NCBI GenBank assembly: GCA_034430555.1
Contig: DAOUEM010000495.1
Span: 14,482-78,481 of the forward strand
Source of the DNA: DAOTXK01 sp034430555
Lineage (GTDB): Bacteria; Chloroflexota; Anaerolineae; Aggregatilineales; Ch27
Direction: 5' to 3'
DNA: 64,000 bases
Positions 17,549 through 26,248 of this stretch are shown here, piece by piece (the first letter of the stretch is position 1; the number at the start of each line of letters is the position of its first letter). The position numbers and the translations under genes were made by a program. Under the pieces are notes generated by a model. That model was not told where the DNA came from. It was given only the letters and a program-made list of their open reading frames with translations, and made no database searches.

Positions 17549-18907
17549 TTACCCGTCCAGTAAACCGCCGTTGCTGGCGATCACGTCCCGGTACCAGCGA
17601 GCCGAATCCTTGAGGGTGCGCTGCTGCGTGGCGAAGTCCACGTGGATCAGCCCGAAGCGCTGGGCATAACCCGCCGCCCACTCGAAGTTGTCCAGCAGCG
17701 ACCAGTGGAAGTAACCGCGAATGTCGCCGCCGTCCTCGCCCACCCGGCGGAAGGCGCGCAGGTAGCGCGTGGTGAAGTCGATGCGCTGCGGATCGTGCAC
17801 CTGGCCGTCCACCGCCACCCAGTCCGGGTTGGAAAGCCCGTTCTCGGTGATCATCAGTGGCACGTTGTAGCGCTCCCACATCAGGCGCGGGGTCCAGTAC
17901 AGGCTGTCCGGCACGACCGACCAGTGGGTGAGTGTCATGGGGTGCCCGTCCGGGAAGGGGACTTCCGCCGGCTTGCCATCGTCGCCCTGCCGGATGTGAC
18001 GACCGAAGTAAATGTTCAAGCCCAGGAAGTCCAGCGGCTGCCGGATGGCCGCCATATCGCCATCCTGGATGACCGGCATCGCCTTGCCGTAAACCTCGGC
18101 CATGCCGGCGGGGTACTCGCCGCGGAAGATCGGATCGCTGTAGAGCGAGGTCAGCCACAGGTTGGGACCGTTCACGTCAAACAACGACCGCCGCGCCGCT
18201 GCCAGGTCCGCCGCGCTGTCGGTGGCCGGGATCGCGCCGCCGCAGCTCAGGGCGATGCCCACCTGGCACGGCCCCGGGGACGCGGCCCGGATCGCCTGGG
18301 TGGCGGCGCCGTGCGCCCGGTTGGCGTTATGGATGACTTGCAGCAAGCGCTTGTAGCCCCACTTTTCGCCGGGAGCGTGATTGCCCACATGATGGCCCAG
18401 CACGCTGAAGACGGCCGGCTCGTTGAGCGGCATCCAGTGTGTGACGCGGTCGCCCAGCGTCTCCACCATCAGCGTGGCGAAATCGGCGAACCAGGCGGCG
18501 CTGTCGCGGTTGAGCCAGCCGCCCTGGCTGTACAGCTCGTAGGGGAAGTCCCAGTGGAAAAGCGTGGCATAGGGCGTGATGTCCGCCGCCAGCAGCGCGT
18601 CCACCAGCCGGTTGTAAAAGTCCAGGCCCGCCTGATTGACGCGCCCCACACCGTCTGGCAGCACACGCGGCCAACTGATCGAGAAGCGATAGGCTTGCAG
18701 GCCGATCTCTCCCATGAGCACCACGTCTTCCGCGTAACGATGGTAGTGGTCACAGGCCACGTCGCCGGTATCGCCGTTGCGGATCGCGCCTTCCTTCAGG
18801 CAGAGCATATCCCATACGGAAAGGCCCTTGCCGTCCTCGTAAGCCGCGCCTTCCACCTGGTAAGCGGATGTGGCCGCTCCCCATACGAATCCTTCTGGAA
18901 AAGCCAT
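17549..18907 (-). CDS. Beta-glucosidase, glycoside hydrolase family 1
   Basis: This 452-residue retaining beta-glycosidase is a GH1 TIM barrel. FVWGAATSAYQVEGA is the N-terminal GH1 signature, the acid/base glutamate is in WMPLNEPAVF and the nucleophile is in MITENGLSNPD. No signal peptide is present, so it hydrolyses imported cellobiose or similar beta-glucosides in the cytoplasm. It sits 36 bases from the neighbouring uroporphyrinogen-decarboxylase-like gene on the same strand, so the two may share a transcript. A second GH1 gene at 47066-48415 has the same architecture. Substrate range (glucoside, galactoside, fucoside) cannot be told. Confidence 0.92.
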   Translation of the reverse strand: MAFPEGFVWGAATSAYQVEGAAYEDGKGLSVWDMLCLKEGAIRNGDTGDVACDHYHRYAEDVVLMGEIGLQAYRFSISWPRVLPDGVGRVNQAGLDFYNRLVDALLAADITPYATLFHWDFPYELYSQGGWLNRDSAAWFADFATLMVETLGDRVTHWMPLNEPAVFSVLGHHVGNHAPGEKWGYKRLLQVIHNANRAHGAATQAIRAASPGPCQVGIALSCGGAIPATDSAADLAAARRSLFDVNGPNLWLTSLYSDPIFRGEYPAGMAEVYGKAMPVIQDGDMAAIRQPLDFLGLNIYFGRHIRQGDDGKPAEVPFPDGHPMTLTHWSVVPDSLYWTPRLMWERYNVPLMITENGLSNPDWVAVDGQVHDPQRIDFTTRYLRAFRRVGEDGGDIRGYFHWSLLDNFEWAAGYAQRFGLIHVDFATQQRTLKDSARWYRDVIASNGGLLDG

Positions 18908-18943
18908 CGTCGTCTCCTCAAATGGTGTGGGTAAGAATAGCGT

Positions 18944-20083
18944 TCAGGTCGTGTGTGCCAGCCGGCCCATCGGCTTGAGGTTGATCCCCTGCCCCCAGAC
19001 CTCGCGCACTTGCTCCAGGTAAAACCAGTAATTGTTTAGGGGCACGTCCGGCGGCACGCGGTGATCGCAAAAGCCGATGTATCCACCCTCCTCCACCAGC
19101 GGCAGCAGGCGATACACTTCCGCCTCGATCGTCTCCTTAGAACCGGCCAGGATTCTTTTACCGATGCCGCCCATCAGCAGCAGGTCCCGCCCGTATTCCC
19201 GGCGGAAGGCGAGCGGGTCCGCGCCCCAGGTGCCGACTTCCAGCGGGAACATGCAGTTGATCCCGGCCTCCAGCCACAGCGGCACCAGGTCGTCGATCTT
19301 GCCGTCGCAGTCCACCCAGATCACGTCCACGCCGTAGCCGCGCACCAGGTCGCTGATGCGGCGGTAATGCGGCACCAGGTACTGCCGAAAGTGCTGAGGG
19401 CTGATCAGCGGGCCGGCTTTGTAGGCCATGTCCTCCCACATGCCGCAGGCATCGAAGCGCCCGCCGGTGTCCAGCAGGCGCGTCAGCGTGCCGATGATGC
19501 AGTCGGCCACGGTGGTCACCATCTCTTCGAAGAGGGCAGGGTCGTCGTAGATCAGCAGGGAGATGTTTTCCATGCCCATCCAGTCACGCAGCTTGCCGTA
19601 AAGGCTGCCCCCCGGCAGGATGACCGGCGCTTCGCGGTCGGCGTCCCGCCAGTACGGGACGCGCGTCTCCCAGTCCGCCGGGTAGCGGTCGGGATGATCC
19701 GGGTCCAGGCGGGGCTTGTAATGCTGCTCCCAGCTGGCCCGGTCGGTCAGCAGGTGGCCCAGGTGCATCGGGATGGAGCCCATGAACTTCTTGCGCAGCA
19801 CGCGCACGCCATCCGCCTGCTGCACGACCTCGTGATCGCCGCGATCCTCGAGGACGGTTTCCTCAAACTGGGGCGCGAGGTCGACCAGTACGCCGGTGCC
19901 GCAGCCGTTCAACAGCCGGTCCATGCCGAAAAAATCGTCGCCGTTCTGGCGGTTGACGTGAGCAGGCAGGCCCTGTCCGTGCCAGGTGGGCAGCGTTTCA
20001 TCCCAGAAGCTAAAGTCGCAGATCGGCGCGCGATCACGCGGCTGGTAACACATCGTGGCCAGGAAGCGCTGGCGGTCGTTCAT
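18944..20083 (-). CDS. Uroporphyrinogen decarboxylase family protein (methyltransferase-like)
   Basis: This 379-residue protein has the TIM-barrel fold of the UROD/MtaA family (start MNDRQRFLATMCYQPRDRAPICDF, later DVIWVDCDGKIDDLVPLWLEAGIN, FPLEVGTWGADPLAFRREYG and GGIGKRILAGSKETIEAEV). Such clades are common beside sugar-degradation genes and lack a proven role; relatives act as corrinoid- or cobamide-dependent methyltransferases. It does not look like true HemE because it is not near heme genes and its N-terminus differs. It may be co-transcribed with the GH1 gene downstream. The ferredoxin/ASKHA gene at the right edge of the window would be a plausible partner for a corrinoid enzyme, but that link is inference. 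Confidence 0.75.
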   Translation of the reverse strand: MNDRQRFLATMCYQPRDRAPICDFSFWDETLPTWHGQGLPAHVNRQNGDDFFGMDRLLNGCGTGVLVDLAPQFEETVLEDRGDHEVVQQADGVRVLRKKFMGSIPMHLGHLLTDRASWEQHYKPRLDPDHPDRYPADWETRVPYWRDADREAPVILPGGSLYGKLRDWMGMENISLLIYDDPALFEEMVTTVADCIIGTLTRLLDTGGRFDACGMWEDMAYKAGPLISPQHFRQYLVPHYRRISDLVRGYGVDVIWVDCDGKIDDLVPLWLEAGINCMFPLEVGTWGADPLAFRREYGRDLLLMGGIGKRILAGSKETIEAEVYRLLPLVEEGGYIGFCDHRVPPDVPLNNYWFYLEQVREVWGQGINLKPMGRLAHTT

Positions 20084-20301
20084 CAGGTCCCCCTTGAAAC
20101 AATGACTCGTCTGTGACGCGTTTGATAGCCACTTATAATAGCAGGTTTACCCGGCCCGGCTATGATGAAGGTCCCAATAACCGGGGAAGACGTGATCGTT
20201 CGCAGGCCAGCAGCGCGCCGACGGCCCGCCGACAATCACCCGGATAGGCCCGTGCCTTGCCGCCGGGCCGGGTTTGACGCCTATCATGGGAAGTGATGAT
20301 A

Positions 20302-20338
20302 TGTGACACTTTCACAACGTCGATTGGGTAATTACACT
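20302..20338 (+). promoter_or_regulatory. Dyad overlapping a candidate sdh promoter
   Basis: TGTGACACTTTCACA (20302-20316) has TGTGA and TCACA arms, as in CRP/FNR-type sites, but with a 5-base rather than the usual 6-base spacer. Its right arm overlaps a weak -35 TTTCAC, which is 17 bases from a TACACT -10 (20333-20338). It would drive the sdh operon with a leader of about 205 bases. Confidence 0.4.
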
Positions 20339-20485
20339 AAATCACATCAGGTTCCATCCACTTCACCCGCGCCGGTGTTTTGTTTCAGCCTGACGGTGAT
20401 AGCGGCGCGCGCCTGCTGAGGGGGGTCGGTTTTGTCGCCCGCAGCACAGAGGAGCCAGTTTATTGCCAAACAGACGCTCAGCTTT

Positions 20486-20532
20486 TGTCAGGGGCATCGT
20501 TGGGTCAGCCGCCCATCGGGTGCCCCCTGTCA
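20486..20532 (+). promoter_or_regulatory. Leader hairpin upstream of sdhA
   Basis: CAGGGGCA and TGCCCCCTG arms flank an inner GC-rich segment with a second short stem (TTGGG/CCCA). The hairpin ends 19 bases before the sdhA ATG, just upstream of the AGAGGGAG ribosome binding site. There is no T tract, so a translation or stability element is more likely than a terminator. Confidence 0.4.
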
Positions 20533-20551
20533 TTTGAGATAGAGGGAGCAT

Positions 20552-22357
20552 ATGTCGCATTCAGAAGTGATTACCCATGACGTGATCGTCGTCGGCGCGG
20601 GCCTGGCCGGGACCTGGACAGCGATGGTCGCCAGCCAGGAGGGCGTGACGGACATCGGCGTCCTCTCCAAAATCCACCCCCTGCGCTCGCACAGCGGCGC
20701 GGCCCAGGGGGGAATCGCCGCCAGTCTGAACAACGTGCGCCCGGTGGCGGACACCGGCTCGCGCGGCCCGCTGGAGCAGATTCCGCCGGGCGACGAGCTG
20801 GTCGATAGCTGGGAGCTGCACATGTTCGACACGATCAAGGGGTCGGACTGGCTGGGCGACCAGGACGCCATCGAGATCATGGTCAAAGAGGCCATCGACA
20901 TCGTCTACGAATACGAGCACATGGGCTGCGTCTTCAGCCGCACGCCGGACGGCCGCATCGCGCAGCGGCGCTTCGGCGGGCACAGCGCCCCCCGGGCCAA
21001 CTTCGCCGCGGACTGGACCGGCCACGTCCTGCTGCACACGGCGCACGAACAAGCCAGCAAACACGGCGTCAAGTTTTACAGCGAATGGTACTGCATGGAC
21101 CTCATCGTGGAGGACAACGTCTGTAAGGGCGTGGTCGCCATGGATGTGCTGACCGGCGAAATTCACACCATGCGGGCCAAAGCCGTGATGTTCGGCACGG
21201 GCGGATACGGCCGGGCCTGGGCGATCACCTCCAATGCCACCGCCAACACCGGCGACGGGGTGGCCATCGCCTACCGGGCGGGCGTGCCCCTGATGGACAT
21301 GGAATTCGTGCAGTTCCATCCGACCGGCCTGTACCGCCACGGCATCCTGATGAGCGAGGCCTGCCGGGGCGAAGGCGGCTACCTGACCAACAAAGCCGGC
21401 GAGCGCTTTATGAAAAACTACGCGCCGGACAAGATGGAGCTGGCCCCGCGCGACCTGGTCAGCCGCTCCGAGCAAACCGAGATCGACGAGGGGCGCGGCA
21501 TCGGCGAGGACGGCCTGGGCATCTACCTGGACATGACCCACCTGGGCCGCGACAAGATCATGGAGCGCCTGCCCCAGGTGCGCGACATCGCCCTCAACTT
21601 CGCCGGGGTGGACATCATCGACGCGCCGGCTCCCATCCAGCCGACGGCCCATTACAGCATGGGCGGCATCCCGGCCACGGTGGACGGCCAGGTCATCGCC
21701 GACGCCGACGGCACGCCGGTCACCGGTTTTTACGCCGCCGGGGAATGCGCCTGCATCAGCGTGCACGGGGCTAACCGCCTGGGCACCAACAGCCTGCTGG
21801 GGGCTTCGGTATTTGGCCGCCGGGCCGGCAAGGCGATTGCGGCCTTCGTCAAGGGCGGCGCGCCGCTCCAGCCCATCGAAGGCGACCCGGCTGCGGCCAG
21901 CCGCCAGCGCATCCAGCACCTGACCAGCGAACCGGCCAATGGCAAGGGCGAATCCTGGGTGCAGCTCGCGCGCGAGTTGAAGCAGACCATGACCGACAAC
22001 GTGGGCATCTACCGCACAGAGGAAAAGCTCAAGATCGCCGTGGCGGACGTCAAAGCGCTGCAGGAGCGCTTCCAAAAGGCGCGCGTGATGGACACCAGCC
22101 GCCGCTTCAATACCGACGTGCTCGGCGCGCTGGAAACGGAGCACCTGCTCACCTTCAGCGAGGTGATCGCGGTCAGCGCCCTGGCCCGCACGGAGAGCCG
22201 CGGCGCGCACTACCGCACGGATTTCCCCAAGCGCGACGACGAAGACTGGCTGCACCATACGATGGCCCATCAAAACGGCCAGGACGCGCCCGCGCTCAGC
22301 TACAAGGGCGTCACCATCGATTGGGACAAATACCCGCCGCAGGAGCGGAAATACTAA
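20552..22357 (+). CDS. sdhA: Succinate dehydrogenase/fumarate reductase flavoprotein subunit
   Basis: This 601-residue flavoprotein oxidises succinate to fumarate (or the reverse) with covalently bound FAD. VVGAGLAGTWTAMVA is the dinucleotide fold, HSGAAQGGIAASLNN includes the FAD-linking histidine region, HSAPRANFAADWTGH and PTAHYSMGGIP line the substrate site, and HGANRLGTNSLLGASVFGRRAG is the C-terminal FAD contact. The ATG follows an AGAGGGAG ribosome binding site. It leads an sdhABCD operon. The stop codon lies at the left end of a MITE-like palindrome that separates it from sdhB by 127 bases. Direction of the reaction cannot be set from sequence. Confidence 0.95.
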   Translation: MSHSEVITHDVIVVGAGLAGTWTAMVASQEGVTDIGVLSKIHPLRSHSGAAQGGIAASLNNVRPVADTGSRGPLEQIPPGDELVDSWELHMFDTIKGSDWLGDQDAIEIMVKEAIDIVYEYEHMGCVFSRTPDGRIAQRRFGGHSAPRANFAADWTGHVLLHTAHEQASKHGVKFYSEWYCMDLIVEDNVCKGVVAMDVLTGEIHTMRAKAVMFGTGGYGRAWAITSNATANTGDGVAIAYRAGVPLMDMEFVQFHPTGLYRHGILMSEACRGEGGYLTNKAGERFMKNYAPDKMELAPRDLVSRSEQTEIDEGRGIGEDGLGIYLDMTHLGRDKIMERLPQVRDIALNFAGVDIIDAPAPIQPTAHYSMGGIPATVDGQVIADADGTPVTGFYAAGECACISVHGANRLGTNSLLGASVFGRRAGKAIAAFVKGGAPLQPIEGDPAAASRQRIQHLTSEPANGKGESWVQLARELKQTMTDNVGIYRTEEKLKIAVADVKALQERFQKARVMDTSRRFNTDVLGALETEHLLTFSEVIAVSALARTESRGAHYRTDFPKRDDEDWLHHTMAHQNGQDAPALSYKGVTIDWDKYPPQERKY

Positions 22358-22448
22358 ATGGAGAACCGGGGTTGCGTAGGGGCCAGGCGGTGCCTTGCCC
22401 AGGGCGATTCACCGAATCGCCCCTACATCGCGCCCCCTGGTCTCCATT
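22357..22448. mobile_element. MITE-like palindromic element between sdhA and sdhB
   Basis: A 92-base imperfect palindrome runs from AATGGAGAACCGGGG on the left to CCCCCTGGTCTCCATT on the right. Inside it GTAGGGGC (22376) pairs with GCCCCTAC (ending 22426), and two further hairpins lie within, including GGGCGATTC-ACC-GAATCGCCC. It carries no gene. Part of its left arm recurs at 54393-54449. Its left tip overlaps the sdhA stop codon. Confidence 0.7.
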
Positions 22449-22484
22449 CGTGGACTGCTGATTTCTATTAGGAGAAAGCCAACC

Positions 22485-23261
22485 ATGGCCGAACAATCAC
22501 GGGTGACGGTGCGCATCCAGCGCTATAACCCGGACAAGGACCGCAAGCCCTACCTGGAGGAATTTCCCCTGACGCTGACGCCGGGCACCACTATCCTCGA
22601 TGCCCTGCACACGATCAAGGAAACCCAGGATGGCAGCGTGACCTTCCGCCGCTCCTGCCGCCACGCCATCTGCGGGAGCTGCGCCATGAACATCAACGGT
22701 AAAAACACGCTGGTGTGCGAGGCCCCGCTCAAGGAACACCTCGACCGGCAGGGACGCATCACCATCCGCCCGCTGCCCTACCTGCCGATCATCAAGGACC
22801 TGGTGGTGGATCGCACCAGCTTCTGGGAGCAGTACCAGCGCGTCAAGCCCTGGCTGATCCCGCCGGAGAACGTGCCGGACAAAGAATTCCGCATGAGCCA
22901 GGAAGAAGTAGCCGCGCTGCGCAACGCCGAGAAGTGCATCATGTGCGGGGCGTGTTACTCCGCCTGCCAGGTGATCGCGCTCAACAAACAGTACATCGGG
23001 CCGCACGCGCTGCTCAAGGCCTTCCTGCGCATCCTGGACCCGCGCGACAGCGCCCCCGCCGACCGGCTGGCAGACCTGATCGGCGGCGACGGCGTCTACC
23101 GCTGCCACACCATTTTCAACTGCATCGACGCCTGCCCGAAAGACCTCAACCCGACCGAGGCCATCGAGACGCTGCGCAAGCTGGCGCAAAAACGCCAGGC
23201 CTTCGAGGCCGCCCGCGCCGAGCGGCAGCGCACCCTCGACCAGCCCGTAGCGTCCAAATAA
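22485..23261 (+). CDS. sdhB: Succinate dehydrogenase iron-sulfur subunit
   Basis: This 258-residue subunit carries three Fe-S clusters. CRHAICGSCAMNINGK with a later Cys in NTLVCEAP binds [2Fe-2S], CIMCGACYSACQ binds [4Fe-4S], and CHTIFNCIDACPKDLNP binds [3Fe-4S]. The start at 22485 is chosen because AGGAGAAA sits 7 bases upstream; an earlier in-frame ATG lies inside the palindromic element. It couples SdhA to the membrane anchors SdhC and SdhD, whose genes follow at 12- and 11-base spacing. The palindrome upstream could uncouple its expression from sdhA. Confidence 0.95.
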   Translation: MAEQSRVTVRIQRYNPDKDRKPYLEEFPLTLTPGTTILDALHTIKETQDGSVTFRRSCRHAICGSCAMNINGKNTLVCEAPLKEHLDRQGRITIRPLPYLPIIKDLVVDRTSFWEQYQRVKPWLIPPENVPDKEFRMSQEEVAALRNAEKCIMCGACYSACQVIALNKQYIGPHALLKAFLRILDPRDSAPADRLADLIGGDGVYRCHTIFNCIDACPKDLNPTEAIETLRKLAQKRQAFEAARAERQRTLDQPVASK

Positions 23262-23273
23262 AGGAGCCACCCT

Positions 23274-23621
23274 ATGTACAGGAGCACCGGTTTTATCAGC
23301 TTCTTTCTGCGCCGCTTGACCGGGGTGGCGCTGGTGCTTTACCTGGGCCTGCACATTTTCGCCATCGGCTCGGTCACCGGCGGCCCGGAAACGTTCAACG
23401 GCACTATGAACTTTTTGCAGTCGGACTTCTTTAAGCTGGCGGAGATCGCGCTGCTGGCGGCGGTCGTCTACCACGCCTTCGACGGCATCCGCCTGCTGAT
23501 CGTGCACTACTTCGACGTGACGGAATACCGCAAGAGCATGTTTTACGCGGCCTTTGCCGTGTCGGTCATCCTGACCATCGCCGGCGGCGTTCCCATTTTG
23601 TTGTTCATGCTGGAAGGGTAG
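23274..23621 (+). CDS. sdhC: Succinate dehydrogenase cytochrome b556 subunit
   Basis: This 115-residue membrane anchor has three hydrophobic helices (residues about 14-30, 54-75 and 88-110). SFFLRRLTGVALVLYLGLHIFA is the SdhC signature, with a His in LHIFA and another in YHAFDGIR that may bind heme b. It starts 12 bases after sdhB with an AGGAG ribosome binding site and is followed closely by sdhD. Together they anchor the complex and form the quinone site. Heme content is inferred from these histidines. Confidence 0.88.
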   Translation: MYRSTGFISFFLRRLTGVALVLYLGLHIFAIGSVTGGPETFNGTMNFLQSDFFKLAEIALLAAVVYHAFDGIRLLIVHYFDVTEYRKSMFYAAFAVSVILTIAGGVPILLFMLEG

Positions 23622-23632
23622 GAGAGACAGCC

Positions 23633-23998
23633 ATGCGAATTTCCGGACTGCGTATTTTCCAGATGCAGCGTTTCAGCGCCATCGCGCTGCTGATCTTTCT
23701 GACCATCCACATGATCGTGGTGCATTATCCGCCTTTCCACATCGACTTCAGCCGCATCCTGGAGCGCCTGGAACAGCCGCTGTGGAAGGCCATCGACGTG
23801 GCGTTCCTGTTCTTCGTGCTGATGCACGCCCTGACCGGCGCTTACATGGTGCTGACGGACGTGGAGCGCTTCGACAGATACCGGCGGGCGATTGCCATCG
23901 TCGCCATCGTATTGGGGGTGGCGGCCTTCATCTACGGCACGCAGACGATCATCGCCTTCCAGATGACGCCGGAGGCCGCGGCCAGCCTGGTGCCGTAG
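23633..23998 (+). CDS. sdhD: Succinate dehydrogenase membrane anchor subunit
   Basis: This 121-residue protein has three membrane helices (about 14-30, 52-75 and 85-108). The first holds TIHMIVVHYPPF and the second LMHALTGAY, giving candidate heme and quinone histidines typical of SdhD. AGGAG lies 8 bases upstream of the ATG, and the gene follows sdhC by 11 bases as the last member of the operon. It is assigned mostly by position and helix pattern, since this subunit is poorly conserved. Confidence 0.8.
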   Translation: MRISGLRIFQMQRFSAIALLIFLTIHMIVVHYPPFHIDFSRILERLEQPLWKAIDVAFLFFVLMHALTGAYMVLTDVERFDRYRRAIAIVAIVLGVAAFIYGTQTIIAFQMTPEAAASLVP

Positions 23999-24077
23999 CG
24001 GCGCGCAGGGAAATGATCACGATGGAGCGATGCCGGCGGGCCGCTGAAACCCGCATCGCCCCACGTGTTAGCGTGAT

Positions 24078-24905
24078 TCAACTGCCGCCGGCGGGCCGGT
24101 TCGACTGGTAGGACGTGTCGCCGGTCACGTTGCGCTTGCGGAAGGGGGCCAGCAAGAAGCGGGCCAGCACCTTGCCGCGGTTCAGCCAGTGAATGTGCGC
24201 GCCGGTTTTGTCGTTGGCCAGCATCCGCTCCACCAGCCAGGGCGCGATGGTGTCCACCCGGTCCGCCAGGATATTGAAGATGCGCAAGGTACGTTCGCGA
24301 TCAGCTCCATCGCCAGCGTTGTCGCCCATCAGCATGTCGGTGATGACCATGCCGGGGCGCAGCGTGCCGACCTGGACCGGCGTCCCTGCCGCGTCGGCCA
24401 GCAGCCCCTGGCTGAAGTACTGCACGGCGCGTTTGCTGGTCCCGTAGAGCGTCTGGCCTGCCCGGACGGAGCCATTGCTGCCAAACCCTTCCATGTTGTA
24501 AATCTGGCCGTGGCCCTGCTTCAGCATGCCCTGGAAGGCTACCTTAGCGCCGTACAGCAGGCCAACCACGTTGGTGCGGATCACGCTTTCGATGCGGGCC
24601 GCGTCTTCCTCCCAGAAGGGCGCCAGCGGGCTGGCCAGCCCGGCGTTGTTCACCCAGATGTCCACCACCCCGAAGCGGTCGATGGCCGCCGCCCATAAAG
24701 CAACCACCTGGTCGTAGTCGCCGACGTCGCAGGGCTGCCCCAGCAGGTGATCGCCGCCGTGTTGGGCGGCCAGCGTTTCGACGGCGTGGTCGGTGCTGGC
24801 CTGGCTCCGCCCGCTGACGACGACGCGGCAGCCGCGCTTCAGGAATTCGTCCGCCAGCCCAAAGCCGATACCCCGCGTGCTGCCGGTAATGACGACAGTT
24901 TTCAC
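24078..24905 (-). CDS. SDR family oxidoreductase
   Basis: This 275-residue short-chain dehydrogenase has the Rossmann motif GSTRGIGFGLADEF, NNAGLASP after strand 4 and the catalytic YGTSK. The chosen start is the GTG at 24905 with GGGAG 8 bases upstream; an in-frame GTG at 24920 lies before this ribosome binding site and is unlikely. A basic C-terminal tail follows residue 235. It converges with sdhD and has no obvious partners. Substrate is unknown; SDR enzymes act on sugars, steroids and acyl groups. Confidence 0.82.
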   Translation of the reverse strand: MKTVVITGSTRGIGFGLADEFLKRGCRVVVSGRSQASTDHAVETLAAQHGGDHLLGQPCDVGDYDQVVALWAAAIDRFGVVDIWVNNAGLASPLAPFWEEDAARIESVIRTNVVGLLYGAKVAFQGMLKQGHGQIYNMEGFGSNGSVRAGQTLYGTSKRAVQYFSQGLLADAAGTPVQVGTLRPGMVITDMLMGDNAGDGADRERTLRIFNILADRVDTIAPWLVERMLANDKTGAHIHWLNRGKVLARFLLAPFRKRNVTGDTSYQSNRPAGGS

Positions 24906-25081
24906 AGTGTTTTCTCCCACGAATGATCATTGAGTGCCTCGATCATACCGCTTTTTGGGCAGGGCGGTCATCACAATTTTGCGCTCAATTGCGGCGATCC
25001 GGCGCACTGGCCTGCTGTTCATGGGCTGGTACAATCGGCATCTGCGTTGGGGGGCAGTGACCAACTGAAAGGACACCTGGC

Positions 25082-26092
25082 ATGAGCAACCCAAAAACGG
25101 CGCTGATCACGGGCATCACCGGGCAGGATGGCTCCTACCTGGCGGAACTGCTGCTGGAGAAAGGCTACCGCGTGGTAGGGCTAGCCCGCCGCTCGACGCA
25201 CTACCGCTCCCCCAACCTGGATCACCTGGTGGGGCGGGTCACGCTCGAATACGGCGACCTGATCGACGGGGCCAACCTGGAGACCCTCGTCGCCGAGTAC
25301 CAGCCGGACGAGATTTACAACCTGGCGGCGCAGTCCGTACCGGCGGATAGCTGGCGGCAGCCGATCGTCACCGGCGAGATCACGGCGCTGGGCACGCTGC
25401 GCATGTTGGAGGCGACTCGCAAACACGCCCCGCAGGCCCGCTTTTATCAGGCCTCCAGCCGCGAGATTTACGGCGGGGTGCAGGACGAGGTCTGCGACGA
25501 AAACACGCCCTTCCTGGCGAACAACCCCTACGGCATCGCCAAGCTGTACGCCCACCTGATGACGATCAACTACCGCCAGTCATACGGCCTGTATGCCTGC
25601 GGCGGCATCCTGTTTAACCACGAAAGCCCACGCCGCAGCCTGCACTTCGTGACGCGCAAAGTCACCATGGCCGTGGCCTGCATCCACCTGGGCGTGGAGC
25701 GGCCCCCGGTCAACGAGGCGGGAGAGCCGCTGGTGCGTGCGGGCAAGGTGCACCTGGGCAATCTCGACTCCGTGCGCGACTGGGGCTACGCCAGAGAATA
25801 CGTCGAGGCCATGTGGCTCATGCTCCAGCAGGAGACGCCGGGGGACTACGTGATCGGCACCAACACCGCCTACACCGTCCGCGACCTGTGCCAGGCCGCC
25901 TTCACGCACGTGGGGTTGGACTGGCACGACCATGTCGAAGTGGACCCGCGCTTTATGCGTCCTACCGAGATCGCGGCCTCACGCGGCGACTACGGCAGAG
26001 CAAAGGCCGATCTCGGCTGGGAGCCGCGCACCTCCTTCGAGGCATTGATCCGGCTGATGGTGGACGAAGATATCCGGCGGCTGTCCGGCTAA
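25082..26092 (+). CDS. GDP-mannose 4,6-dehydratase family protein
   Basis: This 336-residue extended SDR resembles GDP-mannose 4,6-dehydratase, which makes GDP-4-keto-6-deoxymannose for fucose or rhamnose units. The NAD(P) motif is TGITGQDGSYLAELLLEKGY, the catalytic pair is in PYGIAK (YxxxK), and NHESPRRSLHFVTRK and GNLDSVRDWGYAREYVEAM are characteristic of the Gmd group. The serine motif reads ASSREIYG rather than the common SSSEMFG, a mild deviation. A TACAAT box at 25030-25035 could be its -10. It stands alone. A related NDP-hexose dehydratase is possible. Confidence 0.82.
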   Translation: MSNPKTALITGITGQDGSYLAELLLEKGYRVVGLARRSTHYRSPNLDHLVGRVTLEYGDLIDGANLETLVAEYQPDEIYNLAAQSVPADSWRQPIVTGEITALGTLRMLEATRKHAPQARFYQASSREIYGGVQDEVCDENTPFLANNPYGIAKLYAHLMTINYRQSYGLYACGGILFNHESPRRSLHFVTRKVTMAVACIHLGVERPPVNEAGEPLVRAGKVHLGNLDSVRDWGYAREYVEAMWLMLQQETPGDYVIGTNTAYTVRDLCQAAFTHVGLDWHDHVEVDPRFMRPTEIAASRGDYGRAKADLGWEPRTSFEALIRLMVDEDIRRLSG

Positions 26093-26248
26093 CCGGGTCC
26101 TGTAGAGGCACTCGCTGACCAGCATCGGACCTCTGCCCGTCCTGGGATGGAGGTCTTCCCCTGCCGGGTATACACATTCGACCATGGCGGCCCGCGCCGA
26201 AGGTGGTAGACTTGGCACGCGGTCTCACACAGTTGAAAGGCAGTCAGC

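Larger units (their letters stand above)
20084..20551. other. Divergent intergenic region before sdhA
   Basis: The 468 bases between the minus-strand uroporphyrinogen-decarboxylase-like gene and sdhA hold no convincing gene. They hold a TATAAT at 20134-20139, a dyad and promoter-like pair at 20302-20338, and a leader hairpin at 20486-20532. A 66-residue open frame at 20380-20580 overlaps the sdhA start and looks spurious. Confidence 0.6.

Noticed and set aside
20561..22273. Open frame of 570 codons antisense to sdhA
   Set aside because: It mirrors sdhA codon usage and lacks any motif, while SdhA is unambiguous.
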